Origin: Acidobacteriota bacterium
GTDB lineage: Bacteria; Acidobacteriota; Thermoanaerobaculia; Gp7-AA8
Assembly (NCBI GenBank): GCA_019244185.1
Contig: JAFATB010000023.1
Coordinates: forward strand, 496,001 to 560,000
Length of the DNA: 64,000 bases
Direction: 5' to 3'
Made by a program: the position numbers and the translations under genes. Shown piece by piece: positions 28,405-36,656 of this stretch. Below the pieces are notes generated by a model. It saw nothing but the letters and a program-made list of their open reading frames with translations. It had not been told where the DNA came from and ran no database searches. Position 1 is the first letter of the stretch, and every line of letters begins with the position of its first letter.

Positions 28405-28449
28405 CCCGCGTTGCGACGTGCCGGCCGCTCACGCGGCCGGCACGTCCGC
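28381..28449 (+). repeat. 69-bp direct repeat, copy 1
   Basis: It differs from 29069-29137 at only two positions. It contains the last eight codons of the phospholipase gene and then a hairpin. Here its right-hand part is non-coding, whereas in copy 2 that part codes for the end of the ABA4-like protein. The copies bracket the 28488-29045 gene. Confidence 0.9.
28415..28446. terminator. perfect 14-bp hairpin, likely bidirectional terminator
   Basis: The arms 28415-28428 and 28433-28446 are exact complements around the loop TCAC. The hairpin lies between the convergent phospholipase and RibD/DHFR-like genes. It has no U-tract, so it may be a strong pause or an intrinsic terminator of the GC-rich type. 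Confidence 0.6.
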
Positions 28450-28487
28450 GATTCAGAATGATGGAAGCGGATGCTTGCGACGAAGAG

Positions 28488-29045
28488 TCAGCGCGCGCGC
28501 CGATAGTGCATGGCGACCGCACCGTTGCGGAGCGGCTTCGCCGAGACCAGTTCCAACCGTCGCGTACTCGGCAGCCCGCTCTGGTACAGGGTCGGGCCAT
28601 GCCCGGCAATCCTCGGGTGCACGAGAAAGTTGTACTCGTCGATAAGATCCAGCCGATCGAGTTCGGTTGCGAGCTTGCCGCTACCGAGGAGCACGCCGGC
28701 CGGCGTCGCGTCCTTGAGCTTCTGCACGCCCGTGCGCAGGTCGCCGGCGAGATGGTGGCTGTTGGTCCACGGGAAGTCGTTTCGCGTCGACGACACCACG
28801 TACTTCGGCTTGGCCTCCAGCTTGACCGCCCACTCGCGCATCGCCGGCGGCGCCTCCTCGTCGCCGCGGGCGACTGCTGGCCAGTAGCTCTCCATCATCT
28901 CGTAAGTGACGCGGCCCCACAGCATCGCCCCGCCCTCATCCATGAGGCGTGTGAAGAAGGCGTGTGTCTCGTCGTCGGCGATACCCTCCCGGTGGTCGAC
29001 GCAGCCGTCCAGGGTGACATTGATGCTGAAGGTCAAAAGTCCCAC
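28488..29045 (-). CDS. RibD C-terminal / dihydrofolate-reductase-like protein
   Basis: The 185-residue protein has the RibD_C/DHFR-like fold: GLLTFSINVTLDGCVDH at the start, GAMLWGRVTYEMM, KYVVSSTRND and LLGSGKLATELDRLDLIDEY. Stand-alone members are NADPH-dependent reductases of mostly unknown substrate. The start is GTG, with TAGACT (minus strand, 29057-29052) 6 nt before it. The gene sits alone between two 69-bp direct repeats and so looks like an inserted cassette. Confidence 0.85.
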   Translation of the reverse strand: MGLLTFSINVTLDGCVDHREGIADDETHAFFTRLMDEGGAMLWGRVTYEMMESYWPAVARGDEEAPPAMREWAVKLEAKPKYVVSSTRNDFPWTNSHHLAGDLRTGVQKLKDATPAGVLLGSGKLATELDRLDLIDEYNFLVHPRIAGHGPTLYQSGLPSTRRLELVSAKPLRNGAVAMHYRRAR

Positions 29046-29068
29046 GGAGCGAGTCTAAGCGATCCAAT

Positions 29069-29137
29069 CGCCGCCGCGCGGTGACCTCGTAACCTGCGGT
29101 GCGACGTGCCGGCCGCTCACGCGGCCGGCACGTCCGC
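29069..29137 (+). repeat. 69-bp direct repeat, copy 2
   Basis: Two mismatches to 28381-28449. It carries an ectopic copy of the phospholipase gene end, including its TAA, now non-coding, followed by the genuine last codons of the ABA4-like gene in the hairpin arm. Confidence 0.9.
29103..29134. terminator. second copy of the 14-bp hairpin
   Basis: The arms 29103-29116 and 29121-29134 surround TCAC. The loop holds the stop codon of the ABA4-like gene (TGA read on the minus strand at 29119-29117), so the hairpin is partly coding. Confidence 0.5.
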
Positions 29138-29611
29138 CTCGACCAGCAGTCCGAATCTGTTTCGATATCCCTCGATCGCGTAGTAGAGCGCCATGCCCGG
29201 AGGCGCGTTCGCGAACGTCATGGCCAGCACGAAGACGAGCGTCGGGTAGTTGAGGCCCGTCTTCTGCGCGCGCCGCGCGATCCATGCGCCGGCGATCATG
29301 TCCATGGCCAGGATGTCCAGCCACGCCACCAGGAGCAACCCCTGGTTCTCGAACATCCACTGCACGCCCGGCAGGCTGCTGAAGCGCTTCGCGTACGTTT
29401 GGAGGAAGGTCATCCCCTCCGGCTGATCCCAATACGCGACCAGGAGGTAGCAGTACGTGGTCGACATGACCACCGGCGTGAGCACGCCGCACAGCCACCA
29501 GTTCACGAAGTGCTTCCGCGGGAAGAGGAACAGCGCCAGCCAGCTCGCGGCCGCGAGTCCCATCGACAGGTAGAACAACAGCTCGGGGATCGTTTTCGGA
29601 GGAGGGAGCAT
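29117..29611 (-). CDS. ABA4-like (DUF4281) membrane protein
   Basis: The 164-residue protein has four membrane helices (about 8-27, 35-60, 85-105, 115-145). Late motifs resemble the ABA4 family: ILAMDMIAGAWIARRA and LAMTFANAPPGMALYY. In plants ABA4 takes part in neoxanthin formation; bacterial relatives have no known role and no carotenoid genes are near. The ATG at 29611 follows GGAGCGAGG, a plausible ribosome site; an in-frame ATG at 29626 is the alternative. The short upstream gap (29628-29664) is strikingly AT-rich and probably holds the promoter. Confidence 0.6.
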   Translation of the reverse strand: MLPPPKTIPELLFYLSMGLAAASWLALFLFPRKHFVNWWLCGVLTPVVMSTTYCYLLVAYWDQPEGMTFLQTYAKRFSSLPGVQWMFENQGLLLVAWLDILAMDMIAGAWIARRAQKTGLNYPTLVFVLAMTFANAPPGMALYYAIEGYRNRFGLLVEADVPAA

Positions 29612-29664
29612 ACGACCTCGCTCCATCCATTAAAGAGGATTTAAGTCAGAAAATCAATAAAGAC

Positions 29665-30798
29665 TTATCGCTCGACGAAGCGCACGCGGATGTCCTTCAG
29701 CACGATCTCGTCGTCGGCCGCCGGCTCGAAGACGAGGAAGTCGCCGGCGATGTGATGGCCGTCGACGGTGATCGTGCGTCCCTCGCGCGTGACGTCGAGA
29801 CCGCTCTCCAGCAGTTCGTCGTCGATGCGCAGGCGCAGCCGGCCGCCCGCGCGCGTGCCGACGTCGTCGCGCGCGTAGAAGCGGATCGACTCCACCGGCC
29901 GCCCGTGCAGGGCGATGCTGATGCGCGCGTGCCGCCCGCCGCACTGCGAGCCGCCGATGCAGCCGCCCTCGTCCGTCACTTCCGACGGACCGTAGTGCGA
30001 CGGTCCCTTGCCGTACACGTCGTGGCCGAGCGAGCTGCCGCGCGCGCCGTAGAGCACTTCGATCTCGCTGACCTCGACCTCGTCGTCGCTGGCGGTGGCG
30101 ATGGTGAGGCGCGTGCCGCGGATGTTGTCGACGTCGAACTGGTGGCGCTTGCCGTTGCGCTGCACGTCGACGTACGAGGCGACGGCCTTGTCGTCGATCT
30201 TCACGGTGAGCTTGCCGTCCGCGCGCGTGCCGATGTTGTCGTGCGCCCAGAAGCGGATGCCGAGGACCGGCGCGTTGTCGAGGGCGATGGTGATGCGGTT
30301 GCCGTTCTTGCGGCACTCGTCGCCGCCGATGCAGAGCTTCGCCTGCGGATACGAGCGCCAGCCGCGCGCGTGCGGATCGCGGTCTGCGTCGCGGTCCCGC
30401 GGACGCACGCCGCCGCCGCCGCCGGTGCGACGTCCGTACAACACGGCGATGTTGTCGATCTGGACTTCGTCCTTCTCCGCCGGCTCGAAGATGAGAGCGC
30501 GCCCTTCGAGCTCGTCGACGTCGAGCGTGTAGGTCTGCCCGTTGCGCGCGATGTCGAGGTACGAGGTGATCGTGTTGCCGTCGATCTTCACGCGCAGCGC
30601 GCCGCCGGCGGTCTCGCCGATGTTGTCGCTCGCGTGGAAGCGCACGGCAATGACGGGGCGGTCCTCGATCGGAATGCGCAGCCAGCGATCGGCGCAGCGG
30701 CTCCCGCCGATGCAGCCGCTGCCGGGCAGCGATGTCCAGTCACGCTGCGCGAATGCAACCGTCGGAACGAATGCGAGGAGGAAAAGCAGACGACGCAT
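29665..30798 (-). CDS. secreted protein of three tandem CIGG-type repeats, function unknown
   Basis: The 377-residue protein has a signal peptide (1-17, ending AFA) and three repeats of about 95 residues. Each begins CIGGxxC, has an RF-A-D-IGT core and a K/R-IDD-type strand, and ends in D-E-V/I with a final VLYG or VRF. Repeat starts are near residues 29, 155 and 282. The two cysteines of each repeat probably form a disulfide. I know no family with this motif. The pattern suggests a beta-sandwich that binds ligand or lectin-like targets outside the cell, which is inference. TAGAAT on the minus strand lies 6 nt before the ATG. Confidence 0.7.
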   Translation of the reverse strand: MRRLLFLLAFVPTVAFAQRDWTSLPGSGCIGGSRCADRWLRIPIEDRPVIAVRFHASDNIGETAGGALRVKIDGNTITSYLDIARNGQTYTLDVDELEGRALIFEPAEKDEVQIDNIAVLYGRRTGGGGGVRPRDRDADRDPHARGWRSYPQAKLCIGGDECRKNGNRITIALDNAPVLGIRFWAHDNIGTRADGKLTVKIDDKAVASYVDVQRNGKRHQFDVDNIRGTRLTIATASDDEVEVSEIEVLYGARGSSLGHDVYGKGPSHYGPSEVTDEGGCIGGSQCGGRHARISIALHGRPVESIRFYARDDVGTRAGGRLRLRIDDELLESGLDVTREGRTITVDGHHIAGDFLVFEPAADDEIVLKDIRVRFVER

Positions 30799-30807
30799 GC
30801 GCGGATT

Positions 30808-32256
30808 CTAAACGCTCGACGCCCACTCTTTCGCGCGCCCCACCGCGCGCCGCCACGTGGCGAGCTTCGCCTCGCGTGCGTCGACGGAGAGGCGCGGCGT
30901 GAAGACGCGGTCGGGCTGCCACTGCGCGTCGATGGCGTCGCTCGTCTCCCAGACGCCGGCGGCGAGGCCGGCGAGATAGGCGGCGCCGAGGGCGGTCGTT
31001 TCGGCGACGCGCGTGCGGACGACGGGGATGCCGGCGAGATCGGCCTGAAGCTGCATGAGCAGGTCGTTGGTCGATGCGCCGCCGTCGACGCGCAGCTCTT
31101 CGAGCGCGATGCCGGAGTCGTGGCGCATGGCGTCGAGCACGTCGACCGTCTGCAGCGCGATCGACTCGAGCGTCGCGCGCGCGAGGTGCGCGGCGGTCGT
31201 GCCGAGCGTCAATCCGACGATCGTGCCGCGCGCGTGCGGATCCCAGTGCGGCGTGCCGAGTCCCGTGAACGCGGGGACGAGCACGACGCCGCCGCAGTCG
31301 GGCACCGACGCCGCGAGCGGCTCGATGTCCGCCGCGGTGCGGATCAGCTGCAGGCGATCGCGCAGCCATTGCACGGCGGCACCCGTGACGAAGATGCTTC
31401 CTTCGAGCGCGTACTGCAGCGGCGCGTCGCCGAGCTGCCACGCGATCGTCGAGAGCAGTCCGTGCCGCGAGTCGACGACGCGCGTGCCGGTCTGCATCAC
31501 CACGAACGAACCGGTGCCGTACGTGTTCTTGGCCATCCCCGCGCGCGTGCAGCGCTGCCCGAAGAGCGCGGCCTGCTGGTCTCCGGCGATGCCCGCGATC
31601 GGAATCCCATCTTCCGTCTCGCCGTACTTCGCGCTCGACGCCCTTACCTCGGGCAATACGGACGCCGGGATGCCGAGGAGGTCGAGGAGCTCGTCGTCCC
31701 AGGCGGCGCGGTGGATGTCGAAGAGCATCGTGCGCGACGCGTTCGTGACGTCGGTGGCGTGCACGCGTCCGCCGGTGAGCTTCCACACCAGCCACGTGTC
31801 GATCGTGCCGAAGGCGAGGCGCGCGGGATCGACGTGCGTACGCTCGAGCAGCCAGCGCAGCTTCGTCGCCGAAAAGTACGCGTCGAGCACGAGTCCCGTC
31901 TTCGCGCGGATGCGTTCCGCATGCGGCCGCAACGCGTCGCACATCGGCGCGGTGCGTCGGTCCTGCCAGACGATCGCGGGCGCGACCGGCTCGCCCGTCT
32001 CGCGATCCCACAGCACGGTCGTCTCGCGCTGGTTCGTGATGCCGATCGCGGCAACGTCGTGCACGCGCGCGAGTACCTCCTGAAGAACAGCGCGTTGTGT
32101 TTCCCAGATCTCGTTCGCGTCGTGCTCGACCCAGCCGGGCTGCGGGTAGAACTGGCGGAACTCGCGCTGCGCGACGACGAGCGGCGTGCCGCGCTCGTCG
32201 AACGCGATGGCACGGGAGCTGGTGGTGCCCTGGTCGAGCGCGATGACGGTGGCCAT
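30808..32256 (-). CDS. glpK: glycerol kinase
   Basis: The 482-residue FGGY-family kinase matches GlpK closely: VIALDQGTTSSRAIAFD at the N-terminus, GITNQRETTVLWDR and PAIVWQDRRT for substrate binding, IAGDQQAALFGQ, and FTGLGTPHWDPHARG near the ATP site. It phosphorylates glycerol to glycerol-3-phosphate. No glpF or glpD is adjacent. TAAACT on the minus strand (32270-32265) lies 8 nt before the ATG and overlaps the stop of the tricorn-like gene, so it may have its own promoter despite the 11-nt gap. Confidence 0.95.
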   Translation of the reverse strand: MATVIALDQGTTSSRAIAFDERGTPLVVAQREFRQFYPQPGWVEHDANEIWETQRAVLQEVLARVHDVAAIGITNQRETTVLWDRETGEPVAPAIVWQDRRTAPMCDALRPHAERIRAKTGLVLDAYFSATKLRWLLERTHVDPARLAFGTIDTWLVWKLTGGRVHATDVTNASRTMLFDIHRAAWDDELLDLLGIPASVLPEVRASSAKYGETEDGIPIAGIAGDQQAALFGQRCTRAGMAKNTYGTGSFVVMQTGTRVVDSRHGLLSTIAWQLGDAPLQYALEGSIFVTGAAVQWLRDRLQLIRTAADIEPLAASVPDCGGVVLVPAFTGLGTPHWDPHARGTIVGLTLGTTAAHLARATLESIALQTVDVLDAMRHDSGIALEELRVDGGASTNDLLMQLQADLAGIPVVRTRVAETTALGAAYLAGLAAGVWETSDAIDAQWQPDRVFTPRLSVDAREAKLATWRRAVGRAKEWASSV

Positions 32257-32267
32257 CGCGCCCGAGT

Positions 32268-35200
32268 TTACTGCGCGGGCGGCGCTCCGTACGGCGGGCG
32301 TTGCGGCCTCACCGGCGGATGCTTCGCCAGCTCGTCGTTGAGGATGGCGATCCCGCGCTCGAGCTGCGGATCGCGTCCGGCGGCGACGAGGTCGGGGCGG
32401 TTGTCGACCTCGACGTCGGGATCGACGCCGTGGTTCTCGACGATCCACGTGCTCTTGCCGTCGACGACGTCCCACGCGGAGACGAACGGCACGGTGACGC
32501 GGCCGCCGTCGATCATCGGCAGCTCGTCGCCGATGCCCATCAGCCCTCCCCACGTGCGCTTGCCGACGATCGGACCGAGCGCGTATTTGCGGAAGTAGTC
32601 GGCCACCGAGTCGCCGCCCGAGCCGGCGTATTCGTTGATGACGAGCACCTTCGGGCCGAGGATCGCGGCGGCCTGGTATTCGACGTCGGCGCCGTAGCGC
32701 GGCGCGTCGTACTCGAGGTGCCGTCGCGCGAGGTGCTCGAAGTAAAAGTCGGGGATCTCGCCGCCGTTGTTCCAGCGCGCGTCGAAGAGCAGGCACTGCT
32801 TGCCGGCCTGCGCATAGAACTGCCGGCCGAACTCCGCGATGCCGCGCAGGTGCGTGTCGGGGATGTGGATGTACGCGCAGCGGCCGTTCGTCGCGGCGTC
32901 GACCTTGCGGCGGTTCGTCTCGACCCAGTCGCGGTAGCGCAGCTGCTCTTCGCTCTTCACCGGCACCACCACGACGCGGCGCGCGCCGTTCTCGTTTGGC
33001 TTGTCGTTCACGAGCAGCGCGACCTGGCGTCCGGCCGTGCGGTCGAGCGCGGCGAAGATCGACATCGGCGCGCGCAGCGGACGTCCGTCGATGGCGAGGA
33101 GGTAGTCGCCTTCGCGGACGTCGATGCCGGGCGCGTCGAGCGGCGAGCGCGTGGCGTCGGACGCGTTGTCGCCGCGATAGATCTTGCGGATGCGATAGAG
33201 GTCGCCGGCGACGTCGTAGTCGGCGCCGAGGAGGCCGGTGGTGGCCGCGGGCGTATCGACGGTGTCGCCGCCGGACGCGTTGATGTGCGAGATCCCGAGC
33301 TCGCCGTTCATCTCGCCGATGAGGATGTTCACGTCGTTGCGCAGCGAGACGAACGGCAACTCGGCCTCGTAGCGGCGCTTCATCGCGTTCCAGTCGACGC
33401 CGCGCATGGTCGGATCGTAGAAGCCGTCGCGGAGCATCCGCCACGCCTCGTCGAAGATCTGCTTCCACTCCGCGCGGCGGTCGAGCTGCATCTCGAGGTG
33501 GGCGAGGTCGAGCGCGCCGTCGCCGATCTTCGCGTTCGACTTCGCGGCGTCGAGAATGCCGACGGTGTCGCCGGCGCGGTAGACCAGCTTGTCGCCGTGC
33601 GCGTCGAGCGCGTAGCTGTCGATGTTCGCGACGATCGTCTTCTCTTCAGCATCCGCGAGCTCGAACGATTTCAACGTCTTCTTGTCGTCGTCATCGCCCG
33701 CGAGATAGAAGACCGCGCCGTCCGCGGCGGCGAGGCTGCTGTACGCGCCGGCATCGATCGGGAGCGGGAGCACGCGATGATCGATGCTCGCGAAGTCGAT
33801 GCGGAACGGCACCGCCGCCGGCTTCGTCTCCGTGGCCGCACCTTCCTCGTCCGACTTCGGCGCGAACGGCGACGGCGTGTCGCGGCGCAGCGGGATGAGA
33901 TAGACCTTCTGCGAGTCGCTGAAGTCGAACGTCTTCTCGAAGTCGCTGAAGTGCGGCGCAAAGACGCGGCGCGAGAGGAAGAAGAGATACGTACCGGTGG
34001 GATCGATGCGCGGCTGGCGGTCGTCGGTGAGGCCGTCGGTGATCACGGTCGATTTCGCGTCCGCGAGCGAGTACGCGAAGAGCTGGCCGAAGTTCGTCAG
34101 GAGCGGCTTCGCGTAGACGAGCCACTTGCTGTCGGGCGACCACGAGAAGCCGGCGATCTGGTCGGCGTCGCTGCGGTCGACGGTCGTCACCTTGCCGCTG
34201 TCGACGTCGACGAACGCGAACGAATGGTCGAGCTGCGCGAACGCGATCTTCTTCGCGTCGGGCGACCAGGTGAGATTCGAGCGGAAACCGGCGCCGAGAT
34301 TCGTGAGCCGGCGTTCGTCGCCGCTGCCGTCTTGCGCCCGGAGGTAGATCTCGTATTCGCCGTTGCGGTCGGAGGCGTACGCGATCCAGCGGCCGTCGGG
34401 CGACCACGCGGGCCAGAGCTCGCGCGCGCCGGAGCTGTTCGTGAGATCGCGGATCTCGCCTTCCTTCGCGGGAACGGTGAAGACTTCGCCGCGTGCGCCG
34501 AGGAGCGCGCGGGCGCCGGAAGGGGAGAGGGCGACGGTCTGCAGCCACTTCTTCGCGTTGATGGTCGTGACGCGCTCGCGCGGCGCGTCGGTGCGGACGC
34601 GGATCGGCACGCGCGCGGATGTTTCCTTCGCGATGTCGAAGAGATAGATCGCGCCGCCGTTCTCGTACGCGATGCGTCCCGAGCCGTCGCTGGCGAGGCT
34701 CGGCCACTTGATGTCGTAGTCGCGGTAGTGCGTGAGCTGCCGGATGGCGCGCGAGGCGAGGTCGTAGCGATAGAGGTTCATCACGCCGTCGCGATCGGAG
34801 AGGAAGAAGACCGCGTCGCGGAACCACATCGGAAAGAGCTCGCCGGCGTCGCCGTGCGGGATCTCTTCGTACGCGTGCGTGCGGAAGTCGTACATGGCGA
34901 TGTGCGACTGCGTGCCGCCGCGGTAGCGCTTCCAGAAGAACGACTCCGTCGCGACCGGGTTGTACGCGATCTTCGTTCCGTCCGGCGAGAACGCGTTCAT
35001 GCCGCCGCTCGGCAGCGGAACCTCGACCGGCACGCCGCCGCCCGGCGCGATGGTGAAGAGCTTGTCGAAGTTGCGCACGACACTACTGCGCTTGGACCGG
35101 AACACGATGCGCCCGTCGGGCGTCCAGCCGGTGACGCGGTCGAGGAGCGGATGCCACGTCAGCCGCTTCGGTTCGCCGCCGCTCGCGGGGATCGTGTAGA

Positions 35201-35474
35201 CGTCGCCGCCGCCGCCCTCGTACTCCGCCGTGAACGCGATGGTCGTGCCGTCGGGCGAGATCCGGGGCAGCGACTCGTAGCCTTCGTGCGAGGTGAGCCG
35301 GTGTGCGTCGCCGCCCGACGCGGAGACGGACCACAGATCGGCCGCGTACATGAAGACGAGCTGGTCTCCATGCACGTCGGGGTAGCGCAGCATGAGCGTG
35401 GTGTCGCTCGTCTGAATCTGCGCGTGCGCGAGCGTCGCGCACGACAACGCGAGAAGAAGGAGCCGGAGTCGCAT
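32268..35474 (-). CDS. tricorn protease homologue (propellers, PDZ, S41 peptidase)
   Basis: The 1068-residue protein has a signal peptide (1-18, ending AHA), two beta-propeller regions (about 28-330 and 335-640; SPDGTTIAFTAEYEG, WSPDGRWIAYASDR), a linker, a PDZ domain (about 770-850, REGDYLLAIDGRPL) and an S41 peptidase domain. Catalytic-site motifs resemble tricorn: AYIHIPDTHLRG (His) and NEYAGSGGDSVADYF (Ser). Tricorn itself is cytosolic in archaea and degrades proteasome products; this copy appears exported. Archaeal tricorn has SDGD where this has SGGD, so substrate preference may differ. TAGAGT on the minus strand is 6 nt before the ATG. Confidence 0.9.
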   Translation of the reverse strand: MRLRLLLLALSCATLAHAQIQTSDTTLMLRYPDVHGDQLVFMYAADLWSVSASGGDAHRLTSHEGYESLPRISPDGTTIAFTAEYEGGGGDVYTIPASGGEPKRLTWHPLLDRVTGWTPDGRIVFRSKRSSVVRNFDKLFTIAPGGGVPVEVPLPSGGMNAFSPDGTKIAYNPVATESFFWKRYRGGTQSHIAMYDFRTHAYEEIPHGDAGELFPMWFRDAVFFLSDRDGVMNLYRYDLASRAIRQLTHYRDYDIKWPSLASDGSGRIAYENGGAIYLFDIAKETSARVPIRVRTDAPRERVTTINAKKWLQTVALSPSGARALLGARGEVFTVPAKEGEIRDLTNSSGARELWPAWSPDGRWIAYASDRNGEYEIYLRAQDGSGDERRLTNLGAGFRSNLTWSPDAKKIAFAQLDHSFAFVDVDSGKVTTVDRSDADQIAGFSWSPDSKWLVYAKPLLTNFGQLFAYSLADAKSTVITDGLTDDRQPRIDPTGTYLFFLSRRVFAPHFSDFEKTFDFSDSQKVYLIPLRRDTPSPFAPKSDEEGAATETKPAAVPFRIDFASIDHRVLPLPIDAGAYSSLAAADGAVFYLAGDDDDKKTLKSFELADAEEKTIVANIDSYALDAHGDKLVYRAGDTVGILDAAKSNAKIGDGALDLAHLEMQLDRRAEWKQIFDEAWRMLRDGFYDPTMRGVDWNAMKRRYEAELPFVSLRNDVNILIGEMNGELGISHINASGGDTVDTPAATTGLLGADYDVAGDLYRIRKIYRGDNASDATRSPLDAPGIDVREGDYLLAIDGRPLRAPMSIFAALDRTAGRQVALLVNDKPNENGARRVVVVPVKSEEQLRYRDWVETNRRKVDAATNGRCAYIHIPDTHLRGIAEFGRQFYAQAGKQCLLFDARWNNGGEIPDFYFEHLARRHLEYDAPRYGADVEYQAAAILGPKVLVINEYAGSGGDSVADYFRKYALGPIVGKRTWGGLMGIGDELPMIDGGRVTVPFVSAWDVVDGKSTWIVENHGVDPDVEVDNRPDLVAAGRDPQLERGIAILNDELAKHPPVRPQRPPYGAPPAQ

Positions 35475-35542
35475 GCGCGCACTCTACGCGCGCGCCGCGT
35501 GCCTCGTCTTGCACGCGCTTAATGCCGCTGTCCCGCGCTTCA

Positions 35543-36613
35543 TCAGAGCGTGCAGGATCCGCCGGGACACGAGCCGGCGTGCTGCGGCGGCGCGTAGAGG
35601 CCGCGCGCGCCGCTCTTGCTGGAGTTGCACGAGGTGCACGCCCACTGCAGGTTCGAGAGGTTGTTGTAGTCGTCCTGCGCGTCCTGCCACGGCACGCCGT
35701 CCCAGTGATCGCTGCCGTCGCAGTAGGTCTCGGTGGCGAGGCTGGACTGCGTGGTCGCGAAGTCGACGATGTGGTCGATGCCGCTCGCGGCGTTGCTGCA
35801 GCTGCCGATCGCGCAGCCGTTCGCCTTCGTGCCCGCCATCGCGGACTTCGTGGCCGACGTGAAGGAGAGCGTGTTGCGCCGGCCGTTCCAGTAGTAGTTC
35901 CCGTGCTTGTCGATGGTCTGGAAGAACTTCCGGATGCCGTTGATGATGCCGAGGATCGAGTGCGTGTAGCCGGTGGAAGCGATGCGTGCCGATTTACGCG
36001 TCAGCTGAATCGCGCCGCGGTAGGCCGCGGCCTTCCGCTGCACGGCGCGCGGTTGCACGCGCGGCGGCAGTTGCCGCTGCGGCGGCAGTTTCGCCTGCAG
36101 CGCCGCGAACGGTTTCGCGGGCACTTTCGGCTGCACCGGCGGGCGATGCGTCATCGCGCGCTGCGCGAAACGATCCGCCTCCGTTTCGAGCATGCGGTCC
36201 TGCACGACGGCGACGCCGCTGCCGAACGGATTGCGCACGCGGCCGGCGCGCTGCTGGACCACGTGCGCGAGCTCGTGGGCGAGGATCTGCTGGCCGCGCG
36301 GCGTGCGCGGGTTGTAATGGCCGGGGGCGAAGTGGATGTCGCTGCCGTGCGTGAACGCGAGCGCGCCCATCGACGCGGCCTGCGGTCCGACGTGCACGCG
36401 CACGTCGCCGAACTTCGCGCCGAACACGCTCTCCATCCGCTGGCGCACGTCGGGCGGAAGCGGCTGACCGAGACCGGTCGCGAAACGCTGCATCGGCGCC
36501 GGAAGCGCGACCGCGCCGGGATTCGCCGTCAGCGGTTGCCGCGCCACGGGCGGGCTCGCGATCCGCGACAGTCCCCCTGGAAAGAATCCTTGAATGACCG
36601 GCCGGAATGCCAT
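35543..36613 (-). CDS. eCIS-core (DUF4157) protein with C-terminal HNH nuclease-like domain
   Basis: The 356-residue protein has a DUF4157 domain at about 45-155: LGQPLPPDVRQRMESVFG, VRVHVGPQAA and the HELAHVVQQ helix (H113, E114, H117). A Pro/Gln-rich linker (about 157-195) follows, then a C-terminal domain with paired cysteines C267/C272, IDH (D280-H281), NLQWACTSCN (C326, C329, N330) and SSKSG, the layout of an HNH endonuclease with a zinc knuckle. DUF4157 proteins are cargo or accessory proteins of extracellular contractile injection systems and other export routes. No such structural genes are in the window. A GGAGG site precedes the ATG. Confidence 0.72.
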   Translation of the reverse strand: MAFRPVIQGFFPGGLSRIASPPVARQPLTANPGAVALPAPMQRFATGLGQPLPPDVRQRMESVFGAKFGDVRVHVGPQAASMGALAFTHGSDIHFAPGHYNPRTPRGQQILAHELAHVVQQRAGRVRNPFGSGVAVVQDRMLETEADRFAQRAMTHRPPVQPKVPAKPFAALQAKLPPQRQLPPRVQPRAVQRKAAAYRGAIQLTRKSARIASTGYTHSILGIINGIRKFFQTIDKHGNYYWNGRRNTLSFTSATKSAMAGTKANGCAIGSCSNAASGIDHIVDFATTQSSLATETYCDGSDHWDGVPWQDAQDDYNNLSNLQWACTSCNSSKSGARGLYAPPQHAGSCPGGSCTL

Positions 36614-36656
36614 TGTTCCGCGCCTCCGTACAGCGGCAGTGTACGCCGATTCCCCG

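Noticed and set aside
32301..35522. A 1073-codon open frame antisense to the tricorn homologue
   Set aside because: Composition is typical of a shadow frame, and the opposite strand encodes a recognisable protein with signal peptide, PDZ and peptidase motifs.
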